Positions 7,629-17,020 are shown, counted from the first letter of the stretch. The stretch: DNA of 64,000 nucleotides from Bacillus sp. NEB1478 (GCF_031582965.1 NZ_CP134049.1:1116001-1180000), one strand, 5' to 3'. A program made the numbers and translations. Notes: generated by a model from the letters alone, not told the origin.

Positions 7629-9788
7629 TTATTTATCATCTTTATTGGTTTGATTGCCATCAGGCTCATCGAACTTTTCATCGAATTTTAATTCTACATC
7701 TTCTTCTACATCTTCTGCTTCTTCATAAGGAGGTTCTTCTTCGATGGCTGAAGCTACTTCTTGAAATTCATCGTATATCTCTTCATTTTCGTTCACTTCT
7801 TCTTCAAGCTGTACTTCTTCGTGTTCAACTAAATCTGACTCACCAAGTTGGAACTGATCCACTTCTGTCTGAAGAGAAAGAGCAATTTCCTGTAGTTCAT
7901 TTGCTGCAAGATTTACTTGATGAATGGCTTCTTTTTGGTGAATACTTGATGCGCTCACTTGTTCACTGGTCGCAACGGATTCCTCTGAAATTGCGCTTAC
8001 CTCAAATAACTTTTCAGATAGATCCTCGTTTGCTGCTTCAACACGGGTGATAGCACCCTTAACATTTGAGATCCGTTCGTTAATTTTTGATACGTTTTGA
8101 ATAATATTTGAGAAAGCATGCTCTGTTTCCTGTACGGAAACTTGCTGTTCATTTCTGTATTGTTCGAATCGGACTGTTTCTTTTGATAAATTCTCCATTT
8201 GTGTTGTCATTGCTTTTACAAGCTTTTGGATTCTAAGGGCTTCGTTTTTGGAACGTTCAGCAAGTTTTCGTACTTCACTGGCAACTACTGAGAACCCTCG
8301 TCCAGCCTCGCCTGCTCTCGCAGATTCAATCGCGGCATTTAAGGCTAATAAATCAGTACTTCCGGCAATTTCTTGAATGGTTTCAACAATAGAATTGATT
8401 TGTTTGGACTGCTGACTTGCATGCTGGATTTCTGAAATCAAGCTTTGTGCCAGCTGTAAAAATTGTTCCGAATGCATGTTTAATTGCTGTACGATATCAG
8501 ATCCTGATTTGCCTTCTTTTTCCGCATTTTGAGCGTCAATTAATATTTCATCACTAATAGCTGATGTTTCTTTGATTGATTCTGTTACACCTGTTAATAG
8601 AACTGTACACTCATGTAAATGATCTGCTTGGCTTTGTGCACCAGTTGCTACTTGAGAAATGGCTTCTGATACTTCATCACTTTGAGCGGTAGTTTCTTCT
8701 GATACAGCCGCTAAATTTTGAGATGAACCTGTAAGTTTTTCAGCAGCAAATTTAACTTCATTCATTGATTTTTGCATTTTTTCAGCCATGTTATTAAAGG
8801 TTTGTGCAAGTTCAGCCATTTCATCTTTAGACTTAGTTTCTACACGGTAAGAGAGATCTCCATTACCAATAATAGAAGCTCCTTCTTTTAAAACAGAAAT
8901 AGAGGATTGGATTGATTTTAACAACCATACTCCAATAACACTTAAAATACCTAAAATAATGACACTTAACGCAATTAAAAGAATCGTGAGCCACAGCTTA
9001 ACAGATGACTGTTCATCTGAAAGTTTTGTTCTGCTTTGTTGCAGGGATTTTTCTACATTTTGTGTATATTTGTCTACTCCGCCTGCGATTTTCTCAAAGT
9101 TGCTAATATCATCATCGATCTTCTTAGTCATTGTTTGGATCGTATCAGCTGAATTCGTATATTTTAAAAGTTTTGATTTGAATTCTGATTGCTGATCTGG
9201 CGGCAGATTTTTGGCATCCAGCATAAGGTCAAATGCTGCTGCATTATCTTTAAAATTAGTGACTGACTTGCTGTCATATTTGATATGTACATCTTTTTCA
9301 TAGTTTTGCATCTGTAATAATTGGATTAATAACGCAGAATCATTCATTCCTTTTACTGTCGTCGCAAACTCATCAGATGTAGCAGTCATCATTTGCTTTA
9401 ATGATGCTATTTGGGTGGTGAGTGCTGTCGCTGATTCGAATGATGTCTTATAGGATGAGAGTTCTTGGCTTAATGTTTCAAGTGATTTGCTTTTTGTATC
9501 TTTTGCCAGTTTGTCTGTATCATCCTGCAGCGCTTTCAAATGAGTCAATACGTTTTCTTTTGCATCAGTACTAGGATTACGTAAATATTCTTGTTCTAAT
9601 TTCCTCACTTCATTAAATGAGCTGCGAAGATTATTGCTCGTAATAAATGTCTTTTGAACACTTTCCTTTTCCGCTTCCATTTGTGTGTTCTGCCATAAAA
9701 ACAACCCAATAAATGCAAGTAATAATACCATTCCGGCTAAACTGATAAAAAGCATCAGCTGAACTTTTTTTCGAATTGTCATGTTCAT
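7629..9788 (-). CDS. methyl-accepting chemotaxis protein with acidic C-terminal tail
   Basis: This 719-residue transmembrane chemoreceptor feeds the CheA kinase. The first membrane segment is at about residues 9-31, followed by an extracellular four-helix-type sensor of about 230 residues. The second membrane segment is near 264-290, then a HAMP domain and a long coiled-coil signalling domain. The conserved tip is [20 protein letters not shown], continuing into [13 protein letters not shown]. After about residue 650 comes an unusual tail of roughly 70 residues dominated by Glu and Asp (for example [13 protein letters not shown]) and ending NQTNKDDK, with no recognisable CheR-tether pentapeptide. 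A sigma-D-like promoter precedes it. The ligand is unknown. Confidence 0.92.
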   Translation of the reverse strand: MNMTIRKKVQLMLFISLAGMVLLLAFIGLFLWQNTQMEAEKESVQKTFITSNNLRSSFNEVRKLEQEYLRNPSTDAKENVLTHLKALQDDTDKLAKDTKSKSLETLSQELSSYKTSFESATALTTQIASLKQMMTATSDEFATTVKGMNDSALLIQLLQMQNYEKDVHIKYDSKSVTNFKDNAAAFDLMLDAKNLPPDQQSEFKSKLLKYTNSADTIQTMTKKIDDDISNFEKIAGGVDKYTQNVEKSLQQSRTKLSDEQSSVKLWLTILLIALSVIILGILSVIGVWLLKSIQSSISVLKEGASIIGNGDLSYRVETKSKDEMAELAQTFNNMAEKMQKSMNEVKFAAEKLTGSSQNLAAVSEETTAQSDEVSEAISQVATGAQSQADHLHECTVLLTGVTESIKETSAISDEILIDAQNAEKEGKSGSDIVQQLNMHSEQFLQLAQSLISEIQHASQQSKQINSIVETIQEIAGSTDLLALNAAIESARAGEAGRGFSVVASEVRKLAERSKNEALRIQKLVKAMTTQMENLSKETVRFEQYRNEQQVSVQETEHAFSNIIQNVSKINERISNVKGAITRVEAANEDLSEKLFEVSAISEESVATSEQVSASSIHQKEAIHQVNLAANELQEIALSLQTEVDQFQLGESDLVEHEEVQLEEEVNENEEIYDEFQEVASAIEEEPPYEEAEDVEEDVELKFDEKFDEPDGNQTNKDDK

Positions 9789-9808
9789 TTGGATTCCCCC
9801 CAGCCATT

Positions 9809-9835
9809 TTATCGGTCTTTATTTGAATTTTTTTA
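9809..9835 (-). promoter_or_regulatory. sigma-D-type promoter of the MCP gene
   Basis: On the minus strand TAAA, a 15-bp spacer and ACCGATAA match the flagellar/chemotaxis sigma-D consensus (TAAA, N15, GCCGATAA) except for one base. The transcript would start about 15 bp before a GGGGGGA SD and the ATG at 9788. The match suits a chemoreceptor gene. Confidence 0.75.
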
Positions 9836-9883
9836 AGATTTCGATGAAAAAGTCTAGGAAATATTTTTATATAGACATGTGTC

Positions 9884-9911
9884 TTTACACCTGACTGAAA
9901 AAAGATATAAT
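9884..9911 (+). promoter_or_regulatory. sigma-A promoter of the PTS IIC-like gene
   Basis: TTTACA (9884-9889), a 16-bp spacer and a perfect TATAAT (9906-9911) lie 45 bp before the start codon. The promoter is back to back with the sigma-D promoter of the divergent chemoreceptor. Confidence 0.65.
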
Positions 9912-9955
9912 GTTTTAGTGGGTTTTTAAACAGCATCTATAAAGGAGATCAAATA

Positions 9956-10963
9956 ATGCGAGAGTTTTTACATAAAAAAGGAGTAAGTCTTTCACCAAAG
10001 ATCTATTTCATTACAGGTTTTCAGTATTTTGCTCTAGGTTTAATGGCTTCATTAGTAATCGGATTGATTTTTAAAACAATAGGAGAACAGTTTTCGGTAC
10101 CTTTCTTTGTAACAATGGGTCAGCTTTCTATGACATTGATGGGTCCTGTTATCGGAACAGCTGTTGCTTATGGATTAAAAGCACCTCCTCTTGTTATTTT
10201 TTCTGCAGGGATTGCGGGTGCTGCAGGAGCAGAACTTGGAAGTGTCGCGGGCTGTTATGCTGCTGCGTTAATTGCGGTTGAAATAGGTAAACTCATTTCT
10301 GGTGAAACCAAGTTTGATATTCTGGTGACCCCAGCCGTGACGATTTTAACGGGATACACAGTTGCAACATTCATAGGTCCAGGGATCAATCAATTTATGA
10401 AAGCTTTTGGCCAGCTTGTCATGTGGTCTACAGATCAAAGGCCGTTTATTATGGGAATACTAGTTGCTGTCTTATTAGGCTTTGCATTAACTGGTCCCAT
10501 CTCTTCAGCAGCCATTGCGATGATGCTTGGTCTGGAAGGAATTGCAGCAGGTGCTGCCACGATTGGCTGTGCTGCTCAAATGATTGGTTTTGCTACGATC
10601 AGTTTTAGGGAAAATGGATTTGGGGGATGGTTAACACAGGGGATAGGTACATCAAAACTGCAATTTCCGAACGTCGTAAAAAATCCATACATTATTATAC
10701 CTCCCACTGTTGCGGCGATTATTTTAGCACCGATCGGGACGTTATATTTTCATATGGAGAACATTTCTGCTGGTGCTGGAATGGGAACGAGCGGTTTAGT
10801 TGGGCAAATTATGACACTCAGGACTATGGGTTTTACTTTTGAAACAATTCTTGCTATATTTATTTTGCATTTTGCAGGACCTATTATCATTAGTTTGTTA
10901 GTATCTGAATGGCTCAGAAGATTGGGTCTTATAAAATTTGGCGATTTAAAGCTGAATCAATAA
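9956..10963 (+). CDS. PTS EIIC-like integral membrane protein
   Basis: This 335-residue protein has about eight to ten hydrophobic segments and glycine/alanine-rich stretches such as AGIAGAAGAELGSVAG. That fits the PTS_EIIC_2 family (sugar phosphotransferase membrane subunit). No EIIA or EIIB gene or domain is nearby, so it is an orphan IIC-like carrier whose substrate and coupling are unknown. ATG at 9956 has AAAGGAG 9 bp upstream. It is followed within 15 bp by the ytpP start and probably shares a transcript with it. Confidence 0.75.
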   Translation: MREFLHKKGVSLSPKIYFITGFQYFALGLMASLVIGLIFKTIGEQFSVPFFVTMGQLSMTLMGPVIGTAVAYGLKAPPLVIFSAGIAGAAGAELGSVAGCYAAALIAVEIGKLISGETKFDILVTPAVTILTGYTVATFIGPGINQFMKAFGQLVMWSTDQRPFIMGILVAVLLGFALTGPISSAAIAMMLGLEGIAAGAATIGCAAQMIGFATISFRENGFGGWLTQGIGTSKLQFPNVVKNPYIIIPPTVAAIILAPIGTLYFHMENISAGAGMGTSGLVGQIMTLRTMGFTFETILAIFILHFAGPIIISLLVSEWLRRLGLIKFGDLKLNQ

Positions 10964-10977
10964 AGGAGAGCTTTATT

Positions 10978-11304
10978 ATGGAAAAGATGAAATCGGTTGA
11001 ACAGTTCCATTCAATAGTAAAAAGCGGCGTAACCATCGCTGTGTTTTCGGCTGACTGGTGCCCTGACTGTGTAGTTATAAAGCCAATTCTTCCTGAGATT
11101 GAAAATGAATATTCGGCTATACAATTTGTTTATGTCGATCGTGACGAACTAATAGAACTTTGTCAGGAACTTGATATCTTTGGAATTCCTAGTTTTGTTG
11201 CTTTTAAAGATGGGGAAGAAATTGGACGCTACGTAAATAAAGAAAGAAAAACAAAAGAGCAGATTACTGCCTTTTTAGATGAGTTGAATATTACAAGCAA
11301 ATAG
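10978..11304 (+). CDS. ytpP: thioredoxin-family protein YtpP
   Basis: This 108-residue cytoplasmic thioredoxin-fold protein has the redox-active WCPDC (about residues 25-29) instead of WCGPC, and the cis-proline loop FGIPS. Position and size match B. subtilis YtpP. The ATG at 10978 follows AAAGGAGAG; the open frame extends upstream into the PTS-like gene in another phase without an SD. The Pro-Asp active site suggests a specialised thiol reductase, but no partner is known. Confidence 0.85.
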   Translation: MEKMKSVEQFHSIVKSGVTIAVFSADWCPDCVVIKPILPEIENEYSAIQFVYVDRDELIELCQELDIFGIPSFVAFKDGEEIGRYVNKERKTKEQITAFLDELNITSK

Positions 11305-11316
11305 TGTAAAAGTGTA

Positions 11317-11325
11317 TGTTATAAT
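11317..11325 (+). promoter_or_regulatory. extended -10 promoter of queF
   Basis: TGTTATAAT is a perfect extended -10 element (TGnTATAAT) 46 bp before the queF ATG. No good -35 is visible and no preQ1 aptamer is found here, so queF appears to be transcribed apart from riboswitch control. Confidence 0.55.
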
Positions 11326-11371
11326 AGCAAAATAATGTTTTATTTTTTAAAGTGAAGGGAAGAATTTTCAA

Positions 11372-11797
11372 ATGGCAAAAGTTGAAGTAAACCACAGTAA
11401 ATATGAGGGCATTCGTTTTGATATTCAAGACGAAAATGTCATCTTAGCTGATATATTAGAAACAATTCCTTATGAGTACGTAGGGAAAGATACAATGGTT
11501 ACCATTCCGACAACAGAATTTACATCTGTTTGTCCATGGTCTGGACTTCCGGATTTCGCTGATATAATCATCAGCTACATTCCGAACAAAGACCTAGTAG
11601 AGATGAAATCATTGAAATATTATTTAACGTCTTACAGAAATGTAGGAATCTATCAAGAGCATGCAACAAACCGTATCCTAGAGGATTTGGTAAAGCTTCT
11701 TAATCCGAAATACATTAAAGTAGTAGGTAACTGGAATGCTCGTGGAGGACTAGGAACTGAAGTAGTAGTAGAATATAAAGAAGATAGCAGCAACTAA
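11372..11797 (+). CDS. queF: NADPH-dependent preQ0 reductase QueF
   Basis: QueF reduces the nitrile of preQ0 to the aminomethyl of preQ1. The 141-residue protein has TSVCPWSGLPDF with the nucleophile Cys54 and proton donor Asp61. It also has EMKSLKYY, a good match to the QueF NADPH motif, and RNVGIYQEH, in which Glu96 is kept. The residue equivalent to B. subtilis His96 is Gln95. It lacks the C-terminal extension of the canonical B. subtilis enzyme and looks more like the short QueF type of cyanobacteria. It stands alone, about 7 kb from queDEC. Confidence 0.88.
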   Translation: MAKVEVNHSKYEGIRFDIQDENVILADILETIPYEYVGKDTMVTIPTTEFTSVCPWSGLPDFADIIISYIPNKDLVEMKSLKYYLTSYRNVGIYQEHATNRILEDLVKLLNPKYIKVVGNWNARGGLGTEVVVEYKEDSSN

Positions 11798-11801
11798 CAA
11801 G

Positions 11802-11825
11802 AAAAACCTCCATTAGGAGGTTTTT
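11802..11825 (+). terminator. intrinsic terminator of queF
   Basis: AAAAACCTCC-ATTA-GGAGGTTTTT is a compact perfect hairpin with flanking A and T tracts, directly after the queF stop. Confidence 0.88.
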
Positions 11826-11869
11826 CACGTTAAGTCCATGAATATCGATTCATGAGAGGAGGACTATTT

Positions 11870-12679
11870 TTGAGCAGTACAATAAAACTAAAAAAAGCAT
11901 TGGAAAACAGACTTTCAAATAGTGAACGTGAAATCACGTATCAAAGAGAGGAAGAAACATTAAGAGTAACGGATACTCTTTCAGGAAAAGGGGTCACTCT
12001 TTCATTAAACGGCCTCTCGGCAAGATGGGAAAAGGAAAAAGACCAGCTTCTCGATAATCTCGTTTATCATGTGGAGGAAGGATTAAAAGCTACAAGAAAC
12101 GATTCCGGAGATGAGTCATTATCACGTATCTTCCCAGTAATTCGTTCAGCTTCCTTTCCAACAGAAACACCTGAGGGTGAACAATTGTTTATTCAGGATC
12201 ATACAGCCGAAACGAGAATTTATTATGCTTTAGACCTAGGCAATACTTACAAACTTTTAACGAATAATAAATTAAAGGAGTTAAAAGTGGAGGAGTCTCA
12301 AGTTATAGACGCTGCAAAGTTCAATGTTAAGCGGCTTTCAACGACTTTTAAACAAGACCAGGTTGCGGGGAATACCTTTTTCTTTCTCAATCACAATGAT
12401 GGATATGATGCGAGCAGGATTTTAAACTATAGTTTCCTCGAAGAAATGAAAAAGCAAATAACAGGTGAGATGGCTGTAGCTGTTCCTCATCAAGATGTAT
12501 TAATCATTGGTGATATTCAAAATAAACAAGGATACGACATATTAGCCCAAATGGCGATGCAGTTTTTCATGAATGGCCGAGTACCGGTTACCGCCCTGCC
12601 TTTTATTTATGAAGATAAAGAACTGGAACCGATCTTCATTTTAGCAAAAAATAGACCTGTAGAAGATGAAACGGAATAA
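11870..12679 (+). CDS. ytpQ: DUF1444-family protein YtpQ
   Basis: This 269-residue protein is the same length as B. subtilis YtpQ (UPF0354/DUF1444), whose function is unknown. It has no signal peptide or membrane segment, so it should be cytoplasmic. The TTG at 11870 is the likely start: AGAGGAGGA lies 7 bp upstream, while the ATG at 11852 would overlap that SD. In B. subtilis ytpQ is followed by ytpR and then sftA. Here ytpR is absent and a terminator comes next. Confidence 0.85.
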   Translation: MSSTIKLKKALENRLSNSEREITYQREEETLRVTDTLSGKGVTLSLNGLSARWEKEKDQLLDNLVYHVEEGLKATRNDSGDESLSRIFPVIRSASFPTETPEGEQLFIQDHTAETRIYYALDLGNTYKLLTNNKLKELKVEESQVIDAAKFNVKRLSTTFKQDQVAGNTFFFLNHNDGYDASRILNYSFLEEMKKQITGEMAVAVPHQDVLIIGDIQNKQGYDILAQMAMQFFMNGRVPVTALPFIYEDKELEPIFILAKNRPVEDETE

Positions 12680-12708
12680 TACAAGGCACAGGTAAACAAT
12701 AAATAAAA

Positions 12709-12735
12709 GCCGCTAGAAAGCTCTAGTGGTTTTTA
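12709..12735 (+). terminator. intrinsic terminator of ytpQ
   Basis: CCGCTAGA-AAGC-TCTAGTGG is followed by TTTTTA. It separates ytpQ from sftA. Confidence 0.8.
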
Positions 12736-12842
12736 TTTCTTCTTTTAATAGATTGTATGTGCTCTTGTGAAATATTTATACTATTGTTTCTCTTCTATTT
12801 TCGCTACAATAAAGAAACAACCAACAGAAATAGGTGAGAAGA

Positions 12843-15494
12843 ATGAGTTGGATAAAAAAATTAATGAATACATTTTTTGATGACGATCATGACGATGATG
12901 ATATTTATTATGAAGAAAAAGAAGATCAGCAACCAAAGAAACAACCTGTCGTTGAAAAAGAAACAAACACTCCTAAGGTGAAGCGTTCGGAACCCGTAAA
13001 TAGAGGAGTACGTAAATTTTCACAAAACCCTAATCAGCAGTCTGCAAAGATGCTTCACAAATACCCTGAAAATGGAGCCTTTCGTTTTCCTGTTATACCG
13101 GACGAAAAACCTGTTAAAACAAATCAATACCGCAATACATACCAGCAAGATAAAACTTATGAAAAAGAACAGCTAAGAAAAGAAGAGCAGATAACGAAAA
13201 GCGAGAGTAGAAAATCGTCTTCACCACCGGTTAGCCCGAGAAACAAAGAGACGAAACGTCCAACTTTTAAACCATCTCATGTACCATCACCCGTTTATGG
13301 TTTTGATAAACAACAAAGATCCAAACCATCAGCGGAATCTAAAGAAGCTTCTCCAGAAGTGATATCCAGGTTTACTCCTACTGATGTTCCATCGCCTGTA
13401 TATGGATTTGGGAAGAGGAAGCCTGAAGGTATACTATTTATTGGAAGAGATATACCATCTTCAACTCCTTCAATTGCAGAAGAATTATTAAAATCAGTAG
13501 ATGAAGTTCTTCCTAATGTACCAGATGAAAGAGTAATCGTTAACGATCATCTTGAAACACAGTTGGATGAGAAAGAAACACGATTACCTGCAGAGCCTGA
13601 AACTGAACATCCAGAGTTACAGGAATTGCAAACGTATGAATCGATTGAGGAATTATCCTCAACAAAACAAGAATTAGAATTAGATCGTGCAGAAGAGCTG
13701 GAAATTGTATTAGAGCATAAGGAAAAGACGGCTATTCAAAACGATGAACCTCCTTTAGAAACAATTAAATATAATGAATTATCGTTCGAAGAGAATTCAG
13801 AAGAAATAATGGCAGAAGAAAAAATTACGAAATCATATATTTCTGATGAAGAACCTGAGCGTGAAGTGAAAAAGGAAGTCCAACCTGTACAAAAAAAAGA
13901 ATCTGTTAAGCCAGGTGGAAATTATGTTCCATTCAATGTCTTAATGCTAAAAAAAGATAGAGAGACAGCGCCAACACAGCCAAAGCAGATAACTCACACT
14001 GAAAAGGCAAGGTCTATCGAAGTACAGCAGCCAGCTGTGAAGGCTGTACAAAATACTGAAATGTATAACAAAAATCTTTTTGTACCACTATCTTTCCTGA
14101 ACAAAGCAACCGTTTCACTAGAAGATGATGATATCTGGCTAAATGAGCAAAGACAAACATTGCAGTCCACACTCGATAATTTTAATGTAAACGCTAAAGT
14201 GGTCCATACTACAAAAGGTCCCGCAGTAACAAGGTTTGAAGTACAGCCTGCTCCAGGTGTAAAGGTAAACAAGGTTACCAACTTAACAGATGATATTAAA
14301 CTTAGCCTTGCCGCTAGAGATATACGTATTGAAGCGCCTATCCCAGGTAAAAATGCGATTGGGATTGAAGTGCCGAATCAGCACAGCCGCGCAGTTTATT
14401 TACGTGAAATTATTGAACACGATGTATTTAAAGATTCAGCATCATCATTAACTGTAGCGCTTGGATTAGACATATCAGGAGCGCCAGTTGTAACCGATCT
14501 GCAAAAAATGCCTCACGGTTTAATTGCGGGTGCAACAGGTTCTGGTAAGAGTGTTTGTATAAACTCGATTTTAGTGAGTTTGTTATATAAAGCAAAACCA
14601 GAGGATGTACGTCTTCTTTTAGTTGATCCTAAAATGGTGGAACTGGCTCCTTACAATCATATTCCGCATCTCGTTACACCAGTAATCACTGATGCCAAAG
14701 AAGCGACAGCTGCTTTAAAATGGGCAGTAGAAGAAATGGAAAGACGTTATGAAGAGTTCGCGAAAACAGGTGTCAGGGAGATTAAGCGATATAACCAAAA
14801 GATGGAACAAGAAAGACTATATCAGAACAAAATGCCTTATATCGTTGTTGTGATTGACGAGCTTGCAGATTTGATGATGGTATCACCTCAAGAAGTAGAA
14901 GAAGCCATCTGCCGAATAGCCCAGAAGGCGAGAGCATGCGGCATTCACTTATTGCTTGCGACACAGCGTCCATCTGTTGATGTTATCACGGGGTTAATCA
15001 AGGCAAATGTTCCAACCCGAACGGCATTCGCTGTATCATCGGCAATTGACTCCCGTACGATTTTGGATATGAGCGGTGCTGAACGACTTTTAGGACGCGG
15101 TGACATGCTATTCATGGAAAATGGATCAAATAAAGCTGTCCGTATTCAAGGTACCTTTGTATCAGATGAAGAAATTGAAGAAGTCACTCGCTATGTAAAA
15201 GAAGAATACAAAACCGATTACCTGTTTACGAGAGAAGAATTAATCCAGCATCAGCAAGCGACAGAAGTGGAAGATGAGCTTTTTGAAGAAGCTTGCTACT
15301 ATGTTATAGAAGTGGGCGCAGCATCTTCCTCTAGTCTTCAGCGTAGATTTAGAGTTGGCTACAATAGGGCGGCACGTCTCGTTGATATGATGGAAGGTTT
15401 TGGGTTGGTTTCACCAGCAATGGGAAGTAAACCAAGACACGTACTTCTTACACAAGAAGAATTTGAAGATCGATTATATAGTCAAGTTGATTAA
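12843..15494 (+). CDS. sftA: DNA translocase SftA (FtsK/SpoIIIE family, soluble)
   Basis: SftA is an ATP-driven DNA pump that clears chromosomes from the division septum before it closes. The 883-residue protein has a highly charged N-terminus with no membrane segments, as in B. subtilis SftA (YtpS). A long disordered linker contains two copies of VPSPVYGF near residues 147 and 182. The FtsK motor follows, with Walker A GATGSGKS near residue 563 and Walker B VVVIDELADLMM. The C-terminal winged-helix gamma domain (SSSLQRRFRVGYNRAARLVD) reads DNA orientation. ATG at 12843 follows AGGTGAGAAG. Confidence 0.94.
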   Translation: MSWIKKLMNTFFDDDHDDDDIYYEEKEDQQPKKQPVVEKETNTPKVKRSEPVNRGVRKFSQNPNQQSAKMLHKYPENGAFRFPVIPDEKPVKTNQYRNTYQQDKTYEKEQLRKEEQITKSESRKSSSPPVSPRNKETKRPTFKPSHVPSPVYGFDKQQRSKPSAESKEASPEVISRFTPTDVPSPVYGFGKRKPEGILFIGRDIPSSTPSIAEELLKSVDEVLPNVPDERVIVNDHLETQLDEKETRLPAEPETEHPELQELQTYESIEELSSTKQELELDRAEELEIVLEHKEKTAIQNDEPPLETIKYNELSFEENSEEIMAEEKITKSYISDEEPEREVKKEVQPVQKKESVKPGGNYVPFNVLMLKKDRETAPTQPKQITHTEKARSIEVQQPAVKAVQNTEMYNKNLFVPLSFLNKATVSLEDDDIWLNEQRQTLQSTLDNFNVNAKVVHTTKGPAVTRFEVQPAPGVKVNKVTNLTDDIKLSLAARDIRIEAPIPGKNAIGIEVPNQHSRAVYLREIIEHDVFKDSASSLTVALGLDISGAPVVTDLQKMPHGLIAGATGSGKSVCINSILVSLLYKAKPEDVRLLLVDPKMVELAPYNHIPHLVTPVITDAKEATAALKWAVEEMERRYEEFAKTGVREIKRYNQKMEQERLYQNKMPYIVVVIDELADLMMVSPQEVEEAICRIAQKARACGIHLLLATQRPSVDVITGLIKANVPTRTAFAVSSAIDSRTILDMSGAERLLGRGDMLFMENGSNKAVRIQGTFVSDEEIEEVTRYVKEEYKTDYLFTREELIQHQQATEVEDELFEEACYYVIEVGAASSSSLQRRFRVGYNRAARLVDMMEGFGLVSPAMGSKPRHVLLTQEEFEDRLYSQVD

Positions 15495-15508
15495 ACGATA
15501 AGGGAAAT

Positions 15509-15551
15509 GACCTAAAAAGTGTTGTTAAACACTATTTTTAGGTCTTTTTTT
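15509..15551 (+). terminator. intrinsic terminator of sftA
   Basis: GACCTAAAAAGTG and CACTATTTTTAGGTC arms form a long stem followed by seven T residues. Confidence 0.88.
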
Positions 15552-15600
15552 AGCAGTTATTAGAGGTTAGATGATGTTAAATTTTGGATAACTTTGTCGA

Positions 15601-15700
15601 CTCGCGAGTATAAAAAAATTTTCGCGAGTTTCTGATGATTTTTCGAGAGAATATTGGAAAATCCGCGAAATTAATGGCATTATCCGTGAGATTATACTTT
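15601..15700. repeat. phased 20-21 bp repeat array, locus A (CGCGA core)
   Basis: Cores CGCGA, CGCGA, CGAGA, CGCGA and CGTGA begin at 15603, 15623, 15644, 15664 and 15685, giving spacings of 20, 21, 20 and 21 bp. The spacers are AT-rich and not conserved. The array lies in the 428-bp gap between the sftA terminator and the nicotinate phosphoribosyltransferase gene. From about 15700 to 15850 nothing else was recognised. The spacing equals two turns of B-DNA. Confidence 0.7.
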
Positions 15701-15856
15701 CTCAACTTTAAAATACCACCCCAAAAGAGACTTGGCGGATTCCAAGCAACCTATTCATGCTCCATTTGAAGTGATTCCTTCTAAATTTATGTGTGTATGC
15801 CAATTATACGTCCATGAATGAATGATTCTCTTGAGTTATTAGTACTTGTCAGCTAT

Positions 15857-15862
15857 TATAAT
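15857..15862 (+). promoter_or_regulatory. -10 element for the nicotinate phosphoribosyltransferase gene
   Basis: A perfect TATAAT lies 60 bp before the start codon. The best -35 candidate, TTGAGT at 15831, is 20 bp away, longer than usual, so the promoter may be weak or need an activator. Confidence 0.4.
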
Positions 15863-15922
15863 GTGGGGAATAGTTCCCTTTTAAGAAGTTAAGTGGTCAA
15901 TTCGTTATTGAGGAGTATATAC

Positions 15923-17020
15923 ATGAAGGAAATAGAATTAAAGCTGCAAGGAAAAATCAAGCGGCTTACAAATAAAACGTTTAAATTTGATGAACGAATC
16001 CGTGAAGGCTGGTTTTCCGCGGTTTATTTTCTAAAGACATGTGAGATTGTAGAATCATATAAATCAGATAATCTTGTAACCATGCAATTTTTTCAAAAAA
16101 GTGAAGCTGTTCTTTGTGGAACAGATGAAGCGATCGCTCTTGTAAAAACATTTGCAAAAAATCCTGATTCATTGGAAATCTACTCATTAAAAGACGGTGA
16201 CAAGATTTCACCATTTGAAACAGTTCTTACGATTACAGGACCATATCAAAACTTCGGGTTCCTCGAAGGAATGATTGATGGCATTCTAGCCAGAAGAACA
16301 TCAGTCGCGACGAATGTCTATAATGTAGTAAAAGCTGCAAGTAAATCCGGTATTCAAAAACCTGTTATTTTTATGGGAGACAGAGATGACCATTTTGCCC
16401 AGCAAGCTGGGGATGGCTATGCATCATATATTGGGGGATCTACAGCACAAGCTACACATGCCATGAATGAATGGTGGGGTAAGGCAGGAATGGGAACAAT
16501 GCCGCATGCACTTATTCAAATTTTTAATGGAGATATCGTAGAAGCTACAAAAGCATATCATGCAAAATTCCCAGAAGATGATCTTATTGCTCTTGTCGAT
16601 TACAACAACGATGTCGTTACAGATGCGTTGAATGTTGCGAGAGAGTTTGGAGAAACGCTTAAAGGGGTAAGGGTGGATACATCCCGTACCATGGTTGATC
16701 AATACTTTTTTAGAAATCCCGATGTGTTAGGCTCATTTGATCCGAGAGGTGCCAATTCTGAATTAATATTCGCACTAAGAAAAGCGCTTGATGCTGAAGG
16801 ATATTCTCATGTGAAGATTGTTGTAACGGGCGGTTTCAATAAAGAAAGAATTGAACAATTTGAGGAACATAAAGTTCCTGTCGATATATATGGTGTAGGC
16901 AGCAATCTACTAAAAATCAACATCGGTTTTACTGGGGATAATGTTTTAATGCATGGCAGCCATCAAGCGAAAGCAGGGAGGATTTATCGTCCTAATCCAA
17001 GACTCGAGCTTGTAGAATAG
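15923..17020 (+). CDS. nicotinate phosphoribosyltransferase
   Basis: This enzyme joins nicotinate to phosphoribosyl pyrophosphate to give nicotinate mononucleotide in NAD salvage. The 365-residue protein shows EGWFSAVYFLKT, FLEGMIDGILARRTSVATN and GGSTAQATHAMNEWWGKAG. VDTSR and VVTGGFNKERI are in the phosphate-binding barrel region. It is shorter than the roughly 490-residue PncB type of B. subtilis and belongs to the compact branch of the family. ATG at 15923 has GAGGAG 8 bp upstream. It is inserted between sftA and murC, which are adjacent in B. subtilis. Confidence 0.85.
   Translation: MKEIELKLQGKIKRLTNKTFKFDERIREGWFSAVYFLKTCEIVESYKSDNLVTMQFFQKSEAVLCGTDEAIALVKTFAKNPDSLEIYSLKDGDKISPFETVLTITGPYQNFGFLEGMIDGILARRTSVATNVYNVVKAASKSGIQKPVIFMGDRDDHFAQQAGDGYASYIGGSTAQATHAMNEWWGKAGMGTMPHALIQIFNGDIVEATKAYHAKFPEDDLIALVDYNNDVVTDALNVAREFGETLKGVRVDTSRTMVDQYFFRNPDVLGSFDPRGANSELIFALRKALDAEGYSHVKIVVTGGFNKERIEQFEEHKVPVDIYGVGSNLLKINIGFTGDNVLMHGSHQAKAGRIYRPNPRLELVE

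Noticed and set aside
7598..8050. 150-residue plus-strand frame over the chemoreceptor tail
   Set aside because: It is antisense to the Glu-rich tail, giving Leu/His/Arg-rich low-complexity protein; no start signal.
11372..11797. Archaeal-type QueF-like amidinotransferase
   Set aside because: The EMKSLKYY segment agrees with the QueF NADPH-binding motif, so a reductase in queuosine synthesis is more likely.
15495..15922. Small gene in the 428-bp gap before the nicotinate phosphoribosyltransferase
   Set aside because: No frame with a convincing SD and start; the gap is explained by a terminator, the phased array and a promoter.
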